64,000 nt of DNA from Rickettsiales bacterium (lineage in GTDB: Bacteria > Pseudomonadota > Alphaproteobacteria > UBA8366): positions 22,830-86,829 of the forward strand of contig PBOZ01000030.1 of the NCBI GenBank assembly GCA_002724555.1. The letters are read 5' to 3'. The notes beneath the pieces were generated by a model. The model saw nothing but the letters and a program-made list of their open reading frames with translations, was not told the DNA's origin and did not search any database. The position numbers were made by a program, and so were the translations under genes. Below are positions 17,160-25,056 of this stretch, piece by piece (within the stretch, counting starts at the first letter, position 1; the number at the start of each line of letters is the position of its first letter).

Positions 17160-17633
17160 GTGATCAGCGGACTCAAAAAACTACTGTTTGGCAACGATGA
17201 CGATGCAGAAGCGGTCGCACCAGGAGCCCATGCGGATCCAGCATTGCATCATGCCGCAGCAGGCCTCTTAGTCGAGGCAGCACTGCTGGACGGCGACTAT
17301 CACGATGAGGAAAAACAGCGTATCGAAATCCTTCTGCGCGAGCGTTTCGAGCTTGAACAATCGGCAACCAGCAAGTTGATGGCAGCGGCTGAAGAGGCTG
17401 CAGCGGATCGCGTCGAGCTGCATACAATTACAAAGACCGTGCGCAATCACTTTTCCGAAGAAGAACGTGTAAAGATGATCGAGATGCTATGGGAAGTCGT
17501 CTATGCGGATGGGGGTTTAGACGATTTCGAAGCCAATATGATGCGTTCTGTTACTGGCCTTCTATATGTAAGTGACCGTGAAAGTGGCGACGCCCGCAAA
17601 CGCGTCTTGGCGCGCCGACCTCCGTCAGCGTAA
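17160..17633 (+). CDS. TerB-family protein
   Basis: A 157-residue, largely helical acidic protein of the TerB/DjlA-N-terminal type. HAAAGLLVEAALLDGDYHDEEKQRI and EMLWEVVYADGGLDDFEANMM are the two repeats, each with an acidic loop (DGDYHDEE, DGGLDDFE) like the metal-binding loops of TerB. The start is GTG, three bases after the Rid stop. There are no other tellurite-resistance genes around, so the name marks the fold only. Its presence within a catabolic cluster is unexplained; it may be a small stress or scaffold protein co-transcribed by position. Confidence 0.8.
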   Translation: MISGLKKLLFGNDDDAEAVAPGAHADPALHHAAAGLLVEAALLDGDYHDEEKQRIEILLRERFELEQSATSKLMAAAEEAAADRVELHTITKTVRNHFSEEERVKMIEMLWEVVYADGGLDDFEANMMRSVTGLLYVSDRESGDARKRVLARRPPSA

Positions 17634-17644
17634 CGGCCACCACA

Positions 17645-18619
17645 ATGCGTTTCATTATTTACGGCGCAGGTGGGGTCGGCGGCACAATTGGCGCAGAGCT
17701 CTTCATGTCAGGTGAAGATACTGTTTTGATTGCGCGCGGTGCCCATCTCCGGGCCATCCAACAGAATGGTCTTCGCTATATGACGCCGTACCGCGAGGAA
17801 ACACTGCAAATCCGCTCGGTTGGCCACCCGGACCAGATTGAGTTTCTAAAAGATGACATCATTATCCTTACTGTAAAATCGCAACATACACTCGGAGCCT
17901 TGGAAGACTTACGGGCGGTCGCCGGCGACAGTATTCCTATCATTTGCTGCCAAAATGGTGTTGCAAATGAAGCCATGGCGTTACGCCGCTTTAATCGTGT
18001 CTACGCAATGGCGGTCTATTTGCCGGGCGAGTTACTGGTCCCCGGTGAAGTGCGGTGTCATTCGATTAAAAAGATCGGTATTCTCGATGCAGGTGTCTAC
18101 CCGCATGGCACTGACGACCTGATCACTGAGGTCGCCGCTCGATTGGAAAAAGCGAATATCGTCAGCGTTCCCACGGCTAATACGATGGCTTGGAAATACG
18201 CCAAGCTTGTAATCAATACAGGCAACTCGCTCGGTGCCGCATTCCCAAAAGGAACAGATACCAAAGCGCTGCGTGAACGTCTAAACGCAGAAGCCTTCGC
18301 CACCTTCGACGCCGCCGGTATCGAGTATAAAACTTTGGAAGATATGCGCGAACGTCGCAAAGGCCTTATGGAGACTGGCAAAATTGATGGGGTTGGACGT
18401 GCTGGCGGCTCGACGTACCAATCCATCGCCAATGGTAAAGCTGATATCGAGACTGATTACTTGAATGGCGAGATCGTCAAACTTGGCCGTCTTCACGGCG
18501 TCCACACACCGGCTAATGCGGCGATGCAGAAGCTGATGACGCGGATGATCCACGAACGCATGGAAGCGCGCCGGTTCAGCCTAGAAGATATCGACGCATT
18601 GATTTCAGCCGAAGGATAG
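17645..18619 (+). CDS. Ketopantoate-reductase-like (ApbA/PanE family) dehydrogenase
   Basis: A 324-residue NADPH-dependent 2-oxoacid reductase of the PanE fold. The dinucleotide motif IYGAGGVGGTIGAEL starts at residue 4. VKSQHTLGALEDL and PIICCQNGVANE follow as in PanE, and WKYAKLVINTGNSLGA carries the family lysine-asparagine pair. The C-terminal domain has GGSTYQSIANGKADIETDYLNGEIV, the substrate-binding stretch. Since it lies inside a catabolic cluster, a dedicated 2-keto-acid reductase is more likely than pantothenate synthesis. It starts 11 bases after the TerB gene. Confidence 0.88.
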   Translation: MRFIIYGAGGVGGTIGAELFMSGEDTVLIARGAHLRAIQQNGLRYMTPYREETLQIRSVGHPDQIEFLKDDIIILTVKSQHTLGALEDLRAVAGDSIPIICCQNGVANEAMALRRFNRVYAMAVYLPGELLVPGEVRCHSIKKIGILDAGVYPHGTDDLITEVAARLEKANIVSVPTANTMAWKYAKLVINTGNSLGAAFPKGTDTKALRERLNAEAFATFDAAGIEYKTLEDMRERRKGLMETGKIDGVGRAGGSTYQSIANGKADIETDYLNGEIVKLGRLHGVHTPANAAMQKLMTRMIHERMEARRFSLEDIDALISAEG

Positions 18620-18704
18620 ATTTTCGATCAAATTATTATAAACTCGTTACAATTTATTTTGCCGAGAGACCGACACGACAAACACAGTGACGAAGGGAAG
18701 TTTC

Positions 18705-19730
18705 ATGCAAATTGACAGCATGATGTGGGATATCGGACTTCAAGACGCTGCCAGCTACGGGCAGATGTGCGAGCGGATCGGTTATGACTGCGTCTGGACC
18801 TACGAGGCGGCTCACAACCCATTTATGCCCCTGGCGCAGGTCGCAGCGGCCACAAAGAACATCCATATAGGCACCAATATCGCCGTAGCCTTCGCCCGCA
18901 GCCCCTATGCGATGGCTCAAGCCGCCTGGGATCTGGCCGATGTGAGTAACGGCCGCTTTCACCTCGGCGTCGGCAGCCAGGTGCGAGCCCATGTAGAACG
19001 TCGGTTCTCCGCCGAATTCGATCGTCCCGCCGCGCGTCTCACCGACTACATTAAATGCGTGAAAGCCATCTGGGACAGTTTTCAGAATGGTACTAAGCCG
19101 AACTATCAAGGCGAGTTTTACCGCTACGTCCTAAACAATCCGATGTTTAACCCAGGTCCAATCGACCATCCAAACATCCCAGTCTATGTTGCCGGTGTTA
19201 ATCCGCGTATGTGCCAAGTCGCCGGTGAAGCCGCGGACGGCATGCATGTCCATCCGATGCATTCAGTCTCATACCTCCGTGACGTCGTTCGCCCTGCTGT
19301 GGAGAAAGGCGCTAAGCTAAGCGGTCGTAACATACAGGATATCGCTTTTTTTGCGCCAGTCTTCGTTATTACCGGCGAGAACGAGGCGGAAAGAGCGGAA
19401 GCCGAAAAGAATATTCGTTATCAGATCGGCTTCTACGGATCGACCCCGAATTACCGTGCCCTATTAGAGCATCATGGCTACGACACGCTCGGCAAGGAAC
19501 TAAGCGCAGCCACCCGCGCAGGTGAATTTGACAAGCTGCCCGGCCTCGTACCGGACGAACTTCTTCAGGCTTGCTCTGTCACTGGTGAGCCAACGGAGAT
19601 CGCCCCAATCCTTCGCAAACGCTACGAGGGTGACCTGATGCAGCGCGCGTCATTGTACTTCTCGATGGGGAAGGATGCGCCCGAAGGTAAATGGCGTGAA
19701 TTCATACAGGCCTTCAAATTGGCGGTATAA
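18705..19730 (+). CDS. LLM-class (luciferase-like) flavin oxidoreductase
   Basis: A 341-residue luciferase-like TIM barrel, close to the F420/FMN-dependent subgroup that also includes the gene at 23165. CVWTYEAAHNPFMPLAQVAAAT is near residues 30-50, GTNIAVAFARSPYAMAQAAWDL follows, then GRFHLGVGSQVRAHVERRF and PIPVYVAGVNP-like NIPVYVAGVNPRM near 160. I moved the start from the GTG at 18687 to the ATG at 18705, six codons in, preceded by GAAGGGAAG. The substrate is unknown. With two other luciferase-like genes within 6 kb it is likely to be one of the oxygenation steps of the cluster. Confidence 0.88.
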   Translation: MQIDSMMWDIGLQDAASYGQMCERIGYDCVWTYEAAHNPFMPLAQVAAATKNIHIGTNIAVAFARSPYAMAQAAWDLADVSNGRFHLGVGSQVRAHVERRFSAEFDRPAARLTDYIKCVKAIWDSFQNGTKPNYQGEFYRYVLNNPMFNPGPIDHPNIPVYVAGVNPRMCQVAGEAADGMHVHPMHSVSYLRDVVRPAVEKGAKLSGRNIQDIAFFAPVFVITGENEAERAEAEKNIRYQIGFYGSTPNYRALLEHHGYDTLGKELSAATRAGEFDKLPGLVPDELLQACSVTGEPTEIAPILRKRYEGDLMQRASLYFSMGKDAPEGKWREFIQAFKLAV

Positions 19731-19760
19731 ACGCCCTACCCTACCGTGGATTTGTTCCAG

Positions 19761-19901
19761 TTATTTAGACGGAGCCAGGCTACCACCGTAACAGCCGCCG
19801 GTGAGGTGCGAACTGGGCCCAGCCAATGCCGTCACAAGAACGACGTTTTTCTTTTTTAGCCGGCAGCCATTGCGCCCCAGTGCGATGCCGTCTTCGATCA
19901 T
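19761..19901 (-). pseudogene. Possible gene relic resembling a pyruvate-kinase C-terminus
   Basis: In the roughly 300 bases without a gene between two luciferase-like genes (19731-20033), the minus strand holds a 46-codon frame. It reads MIEDGIALGRNGC, then LKKKNVVLVTALAGPSSH, and stops at TAA. The order (short helix, KK-x-VVLVTA strand, glycine-rich end) recalls the last strand and loop of pyruvate kinases. The match is by memory only and the tail diverges. It may be a decayed fragment or coincidence. The rest of the gap shows no hairpin with a T-run and no other coding signal. Confidence 0.2.
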
Positions 19902-20033
19902 TAAGTTAGACGGTCAATCTGATTGTTGATTACCACCCAGCATGGTCGGAACGGTCCCGCGACACAACTTAATATAGACAGTTGGTGTGCTACTTACCGC
20001 GAATAGATGGACCCCAGTGACCACAGTGTTCAA

Positions 20034-21023
20034 ATGAAATTTGGCTTGTTTATATCGACGCAATTCAACGCAGACCAGAATTTAGGCGGCGCGATAAAGT
20101 TTATGACCGAAGAAGCCCAAATGGCTGCCGATTGCGGCTTTGAATCAATCTGGTGTCCACACCACTACGTCACCGACCCAATTCGGATGTTCCAACCACA
20201 CGAAACCCTGGCGCGCCTCTCAGCCAGCGTTCCAAATCTAAGGATTGGGACCGGGATCCTGCTTCTATCAATGATGAATCCAGTCCAAGTTGCGGAGCAG
20301 GCAGCAACGCTCGATTGGATGACGGACGGTGGTTATGTATTAGCCGCCGGTTTGGGCTACCGCCAGGAAGAATTTCAATCTATGGGCGTAAATCCGAAAC
20401 ATCGCCTAAGCCGCTTTGTTGAGGCCATCGAAGTAATTCGCCGCCTCTGGACAGAGGAACGCGTCACCCACCATGGTCAGCATTTCCACTTGGATCAGAT
20501 AGGCCTTTCCGCCCGCCCAAAAAAACCAGAGGGCTGTCCTATCTGGATCGGCGGGGCTGTCCCGCCTGCAGTGGAACGCGCGGCAAATCTTGGGGATGCC
20601 TGGCTAGCTAGTTTTACAACCGAACCCAATACCATGCGGGCCCTCTTTGAGATCTATCGCAAAGCTCTTCCGAAGAGTAAAACTCCAGAAATGCCAATGT
20701 GCCGGGAATGCTTCCTCGGCGATAGCGAAGCCGATGCACTTGATAAATGCGCAGAGACCTTGATAGAAAAATACGCAGCCTACGCTTCATGGAACAACCA
20801 ACATGTCGCCAATGAACGACCGTTTGCAGAACGATTTGACGAGTATCGACGTAACCGGTTCTTGATTGGTGACGCCGCCCAGTTAACGGACGAGGTCGCC
20901 CGTTACCGCGATGAACTTGGCGTAACAACTCTAATGTTACGTATGAATTGGCCAGGAACTAATTTCGCGGATTCGCTCTCAAGCATCCGCCGTTTCGAGA
21001 CCGTAATTAAGCAGTTCGCATAA
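20034..21023 (+). CDS. LLM-class flavin-dependent oxidoreductase
   Basis: A 329-residue luciferase-like monooxygenase of the group with MKFGLFIS at the start and CGFESIWCPHHY in the second strand. IGTGILLLSMMNPVQVAEQAATLDWM and GRY-equivalent GGYVLAAGLGYRQEEF are the flavin-side strands, and PIWIGGAVPPAVERAANLGDAW the C-terminal phosphate-binding region. The ATG at 20034 fits the family start; an alternative ATG at 20007 adds nine polar residues, and neither has a strong ribosome site. It lies 81 bases upstream of the two amidohydrolases. It probably oxidises a heterocycle, nitrile, amine or lactone precursor. Confidence 0.88.
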   Translation: MKFGLFISTQFNADQNLGGAIKFMTEEAQMAADCGFESIWCPHHYVTDPIRMFQPHETLARLSASVPNLRIGTGILLLSMMNPVQVAEQAATLDWMTDGGYVLAAGLGYRQEEFQSMGVNPKHRLSRFVEAIEVIRRLWTEERVTHHGQHFHLDQIGLSARPKKPEGCPIWIGGAVPPAVERAANLGDAWLASFTTEPNTMRALFEIYRKALPKSKTPEMPMCRECFLGDSEADALDKCAETLIEKYAAYASWNNQHVANERPFAERFDEYRRNRFLIGDAAQLTDEVARYRDELGVTTLMLRMNWPGTNFADSLSSIRRFETVIKQFA

Positions 21024-21104
21024 CAGAAACGGACTTTAAAAATGCTTGTTATTCCACCCGAAGAAACTCATTACCCACCTCAAGCTGATGGAAGGATTAA
21101 GGTC

Positions 21105-22118
21105 ATGTCCCAACACGACAAATGGCTCGCACAAGTACAAGAAGAGACGCTGGAGCCGACCCTGCCAATCATCGATCCACATCACCACCTTTGGCATTTT
21201 AAACATCCGGATGGCGAGCACCGTTATCTCTTGGAGGACCTCCTGGAGGACACGAGTTCCGGACACAACATTTTAGCAACAGTATTTATTGAGTGTTCGG
21301 CCATGTGGCGCGCAGATGGACCAGAAGAAATGAAGGTCGTCGGGGAAACCGAGTTTGTGAACGGTATCGCCGCCATGAGCGCTTCCGGCACATATGGCGA
21401 CACTCGTGTAGCAGCCGGCATAGTCGGCACTGCTAACTTAAATGTCGGAACGCGCATCAGCGAGGTGTTGGACGAACACATGAAGATCGGTGGTGATCGG
21501 TTTCGCGGCATCCGATATCTGTCTTCTGCCGATCCACATCCCGACATCCGAAACGGCTACACCAACCCACCACTCGGGATGTTCGGTGAGGCGAAGTTCC
21601 GGGAGGGATTTGCCGAGCTTGGCAAGCGCAATATGAGCTTCGAAGGTTGGCTGTTTCACCCACAAATACCGGATCTCACCAGTCTAGCGAAAGCCTTCCC
21701 CGACACAGTGATCATACTCGATCATTTCGGCGGGCCGCTCGGTATTGGTCCCTATGCAGGCAAACAGGACGAAGTTCTGGAAGTTTGGAGGAAGAACATT
21801 GCGGAATTGGCGGAGTGCGAAAATGTAGTAGCCAAACTTGGTGGCATAAATATGAAGGTCAATGGATTCGAATGGCATAAAAAGCCCAAACCGCCGACCA
21901 GCAAAGAACTCTGTGAAGCAACTCGCCCCTATTACGAGTACACTATTGAACAGTTCGGTGTGGACCGCTGCCTGTTTGAGTCGAACTTTCCAGTCGACAA
22001 GATCAGCTGCAGCTACAATACACTGTGGAATTCATTCAAGGTATTGACGGCCAACTATTCTGCAGACGAGAAAGCAAAATTGTATCATGACAATTCCGCC
22101 CGGGTGTACCGGCTCTGA
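21105..22118 (+). CDS. Amidohydrolase family 2 TIM-barrel hydrolase (copy 1)
   Basis: A 337-residue amidohydrolase-2 metal-dependent hydrolase (lactonase, PDC-hydrolase or decarboxylase superfamily). The metal motif PIIDPHHHLW lies near residue 18, ATVFIECSAMW on strand 2, GWLFHPQIPDL and IILDHFGGPLGIGPY on later strands, and FESNFPVDK near the C-terminus with the metal aspartate. The open frame extends 21 codons upstream, but the ATG at 21105 after AAGGATTAAGG lines up with the paralogue. It is followed 18 bases later by copy 2. The two differ most in the loop after RFRGIRY, which may set substrate preference. Confidence 0.88.
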   Translation: MSQHDKWLAQVQEETLEPTLPIIDPHHHLWHFKHPDGEHRYLLEDLLEDTSSGHNILATVFIECSAMWRADGPEEMKVVGETEFVNGIAAMSASGTYGDTRVAAGIVGTANLNVGTRISEVLDEHMKIGGDRFRGIRYLSSADPHPDIRNGYTNPPLGMFGEAKFREGFAELGKRNMSFEGWLFHPQIPDLTSLAKAFPDTVIILDHFGGPLGIGPYAGKQDEVLEVWRKNIAELAECENVVAKLGGINMKVNGFEWHKKPKPPTSKELCEATRPYYEYTIEQFGVDRCLFESNFPVDKISCSYNTLWNSFKVLTANYSADEKAKLYHDNSARVYRL

Positions 22119-22136
22119 GAAGGAAAGGCGAAGACA

Positions 22137-23159
22137 ATGGTTGAAAAGGCAACAAATCAGAAATGGCTCGACAGTGCAGAAGAAGAAGCGCTAGAGCCGG
22201 ACCTACCAATCATCGACCCGCACCACCACCTCTGGGATTTTAAGGTTGAACGCGTAAACCCGCGCTATTTCCTTGAAGAGATGTTGGAAGACACAAATTC
22301 AGGCCACAACATCCTTGCCACAGTTTTCATCGAATGTGGCGCGATGTTCCGCGAAGACGGGCCGGATGAGGAAAAGCCACTTGGCGAGACAGAGTTCGTT
22401 AATGGGATCGCAGCGCAGAGCGCCTCCGGCCTTTACGGGCCAACACGTGTCGCTGCCGGAATTGTCGGCACAGCACCGCTGCACATCGGCGAGCCGGTAA
22501 AAGATATCCTCGAGCAACACATCCAGCTTGGTGGCGGCCGTTTTAAGGGTATCCGCGTAGGTGTCACCTGGGACGCGAGCCAGGAAGTAGAAAACCATAG
22601 AACAGCTCCACAGCCCAACATTCTGATGGGCGAAAAATTCCGTGAGGGCTTTTCGCAGCTCGCGCACTACGACCTCAGTTTTGAAGCGTGGTGTTATCAC
22701 CCCCAAATTCCCGAAGTTACCGATCTGGCCCAGAAATTTCCAAACAACCGAATTATTCTGGACCACTTCGGCGGTCCCATCGGCATAGGCCCATATGCGT
22801 CACGCAAAGACGAAGTATTCGAAGAATGGAAAAAAAGTATCGACCACCTTGCCAAATGCGAAAACGTTTCGGCAAAGCTTGGCGGTCTGAATATGTTCGT
22901 CAATGGATATTTCTGGCAGGACAAGCCCAAACCGCCTAACAGTGAAGAGCTTTGTGAAGCAACACGCCACTACTTCGAATATACGATTGAAAAGTTTGGC
23001 GTCGAACGCTGCCTATTTGAGTCCAATTTTCCCGTCGATAAGCTGAGTTGCAGCTACGTTGTGTGCTGGAACTCATTCAAGCGGCTTACCGCAAACTATT
23101 CGGCAGGTGAAAAAGCAAAGCTATATCACGACAACGCCAAACGCATTTACAAGCTCTAG
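22137..23159 (+). CDS. Amidohydrolase family 2 TIM-barrel hydrolase (copy 2)
   Basis: A 340-residue paralogue of the preceding gene, roughly two thirds identical by eye. It keeps the metal motif PIIDPHHHLWDF, ATVFIECGAMF, CYHPQIPEV, ILDHFGGPIGIGPY and FESNFPVDK. The segment after RFKGIR is unrelated to copy 1 (GVTWDASQEVENHR against LSSADPHPDIRN), while both ends are strongly conserved. This suggests duplication followed by loop specialisation. An AAGGAAAGG ribosome site precedes the ATG. A luciferase-like oxidoreductase starts five bases after its stop, so translation is probably coupled. Confidence 0.88.
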   Translation: MVEKATNQKWLDSAEEEALEPDLPIIDPHHHLWDFKVERVNPRYFLEEMLEDTNSGHNILATVFIECGAMFREDGPDEEKPLGETEFVNGIAAQSASGLYGPTRVAAGIVGTAPLHIGEPVKDILEQHIQLGGGRFKGIRVGVTWDASQEVENHRTAPQPNILMGEKFREGFSQLAHYDLSFEAWCYHPQIPEVTDLAQKFPNNRIILDHFGGPIGIGPYASRKDEVFEEWKKSIDHLAKCENVSAKLGGLNMFVNGYFWQDKPKPPNSEELCEATRHYFEYTIEKFGVERCLFESNFPVDKLSCSYVVCWNSFKRLTANYSAGEKAKLYHDNAKRIYKL

Positions 23160-23164
23160 AAGCA

Positions 23165-24220
23165 ATGCGGGTCGTATATCACATCCCAAACAACGATCTT
23201 AGAGTTGCAGCGGAAGCAGCCCGGGCAGCTGAAACAGCTGGTTTTGATGGTATCGTCGCCCTGGAGAACGCCCACGGACCCTTCCCACCCCTCTCGGTCG
23301 CTGCCATGGCGACAGAACGCATTCAGATTGGAACTGGCGTTGCTATCGCGTTTCCGCGCAGCCCAACCATTATGGCCCATGCCGCTTGGGACCTGCACAA
23401 GGCAAGTGGCGGACGGTTTTATCTTGGGATCGGCAGTCAGGTGAAAGGTCATAATGAGCGCCGCTACGGCATTGAGTGGACGCCACCCGCCCCCCGAATG
23501 AAAGACTATATTGGCGCGGTGCGGGCGGTGTGGCAGGCCTGGGAGACGGGCGCGCAGATCGATTATCACAGCAATCATTACACTCTAACGCTGACAACAC
23601 CGAATTTCGCACCGCGCCCATCTGAGCTACCGGCAATACCAATCGCCATGTCCGCAGTCGGCCCCGCCATGCTACGGGTGGCCGGTGACACAGCAGATGG
23701 CGTCCGATTGCACCCATTCAGCACGAAGAAGTACCTAGCCGAAGAAAGCCTGAAACATATTAGTGAGGGCCTAACGCGCAGCGGTCGTTCACGCCAAGAC
23801 ATCGAAGTCGTGTCCGGCGCCTTTCTCGCTACAGGTAAGGACGAAGAAGCAGTCTCGAAGATGCGGGAGTATATCCGCTTCCGCATTTCGTTCTACTGTT
23901 CGACCCGCTCCTATTGGCACGTGCTTCGCCTTCACAATTTGGAAGAGCTTGGCGAACGGCTTCGACCTTATCCAAAGGAGAACCGGTGGGACAAAATGGC
24001 AGCGGAAATTTCTGACGATGTGTTGGAGTTATTCGCCACCGTTGGCACTTATGACGAAATCGGCAGTAAGATCGCGAACCGTTACAAAGGTCTTGCCGAC
24101 ACGTTATCGCTGTTCGTACCGACAGACACCATGCCAGGACCTCTAGGTGAGATTTTACAAGACATACAAAAAATTCCATCCCAATTTTTGGCTCATAGGT
24201 CGAAATGGGGCACTGCGTAG
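23165..24220 (+). CDS. LLM-class flavin-dependent oxidoreductase
   Basis: A 351-residue luciferase-like enzyme closely similar in layout to the one at 18705. GFDGIVALENAHGPFPPLSVAAMAT, IGTGVAIAFPRSPTIMAHAAWDL, GRFYLGIGSQVKGHNERRYG and PIAMSAVGPAMLRVAGDTADG match strand for strand. These two form a sub-family distinct from the other luciferase-like proteins in the window. The start is five bases after the second amidohydrolase. F420 or FMN could be the cofactor; the sequence alone does not decide. It closes the core of the cluster. Confidence 0.88.
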   Translation: MRVVYHIPNNDLRVAAEAARAAETAGFDGIVALENAHGPFPPLSVAAMATERIQIGTGVAIAFPRSPTIMAHAAWDLHKASGGRFYLGIGSQVKGHNERRYGIEWTPPAPRMKDYIGAVRAVWQAWETGAQIDYHSNHYTLTLTTPNFAPRPSELPAIPIAMSAVGPAMLRVAGDTADGVRLHPFSTKKYLAEESLKHISEGLTRSGRSRQDIEVVSGAFLATGKDEEAVSKMREYIRFRISFYCSTRSYWHVLRLHNLEELGERLRPYPKENRWDKMAAEISDDVLELFATVGTYDEIGSKIANRYKGLADTLSLFVPTDTMPGPLGEILQDIQKIPSQFLAHRSKWGTA

Positions 24221-24258
24221 TTATTTGAGTTCGAACCGGAACCGGGCAACCTCAGACC

Positions 24259-25056
24259 ATGAAACGGCAATATAAAAGAGCTCTGATAACGGGTGCCACA
24301 AGCGGGATCGGCAAAGCCTTTGCCGATGTAATTCCCACAAGTACCGACCTATTTCTGACCGGGCGCAATACAAATATGCTTCAAGAATTGCAGACCCGCC
24401 TGGCAATCAACGGGCGAGCGGTCGAAGTCTTAGAAGCGGATCTCCGTGTAAAGGCTGATCGACGGTTACTCATCGACCAAAGTGAAGCCCTTGATATCGA
24501 TCTGTTCATCAATAATGCCGGACTTGGATATTTTTCGAATTTCACGGAGACGTTGTCCGAAGATGAATCTGCCATGGTCGACGTCAATGTTGTTGCGGTC
24601 CACGAGCTGACCCATGCCCTCCTCCCCGGAATGATCAAACGAGCAAAAGAGAATGGGCAGCGAGCGGGGCTAATTGTCGTTTCCAGCGTCGTCGGCCATT
24701 TGCCAATGCCCTATTTCGCAACCTACGCCGCGACAAAAGCCTTCGATTTGGCTTTTGCGGAAGGTCTAGCGGAAGAGTTGTCCCAAGAGCCGATAGATAT
24801 TCTCGCTCTATGTCCGGGCGCTACAGCGACTGACTTCCAAGCTCGGGCCGGCGCGCCCAATGACATGTTTGACCGCGCTGAATCGTCAATCTCGGTTGCG
24901 CGAAAAGGGATGCGGGCGCTCGGTCGTCGACGCGTTCTCATCTCACAGATCCCAATGCGGTTCGGTTTATTTTATAACACCGCAATACACCGTATAGCCT
25001 CCACCGGAGCGAATGCCTATTTCAAGCGATTAATGCGCCACGGCTCTAAACAATGA
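24259..25056 (+). CDS. Short-chain dehydrogenase/reductase
   Basis: A 265-residue classical SDR. The cofactor motif TGATSGIGKAF is at residues 11-21, NNAGLGYF at about 90, a VVSSVVG serine near 140 and the active-site YAATK near 155. The N-terminal Lys/Arg-rich segment KRQYKRALITG is short, and there are no membrane helices. Its last codon overlaps the start of a glycosyltransferase as ATGA, so the two are coupled. It resembles the DltE/YdfG-type acyl- or sugar-related reductases. Whether it works with the glycosyltransferase or with the upstream catabolic genes is unclear. Confidence 0.88.
   Translation: MKRQYKRALITGATSGIGKAFADVIPTSTDLFLTGRNTNMLQELQTRLAINGRAVEVLEADLRVKADRRLLIDQSEALDIDLFINNAGLGYFSNFTETLSEDESAMVDVNVVAVHELTHALLPGMIKRAKENGQRAGLIVVSSVVGHLPMPYFATYAATKAFDLAFAEGLAEELSQEPIDILALCPGATATDFQARAGAPNDMFDRAESSISVARKGMRALGRRRVLISQIPMRFGLFYNTAIHRIASTGANAYFKRLMRHGSKQ

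Noticed and set aside
17160..17633. TerB as a sign of a tellurite-resistance or defence module.
   Set aside because: No TerC, TerD, TerZ or other ter genes are nearby. The similarity is to the fold only.
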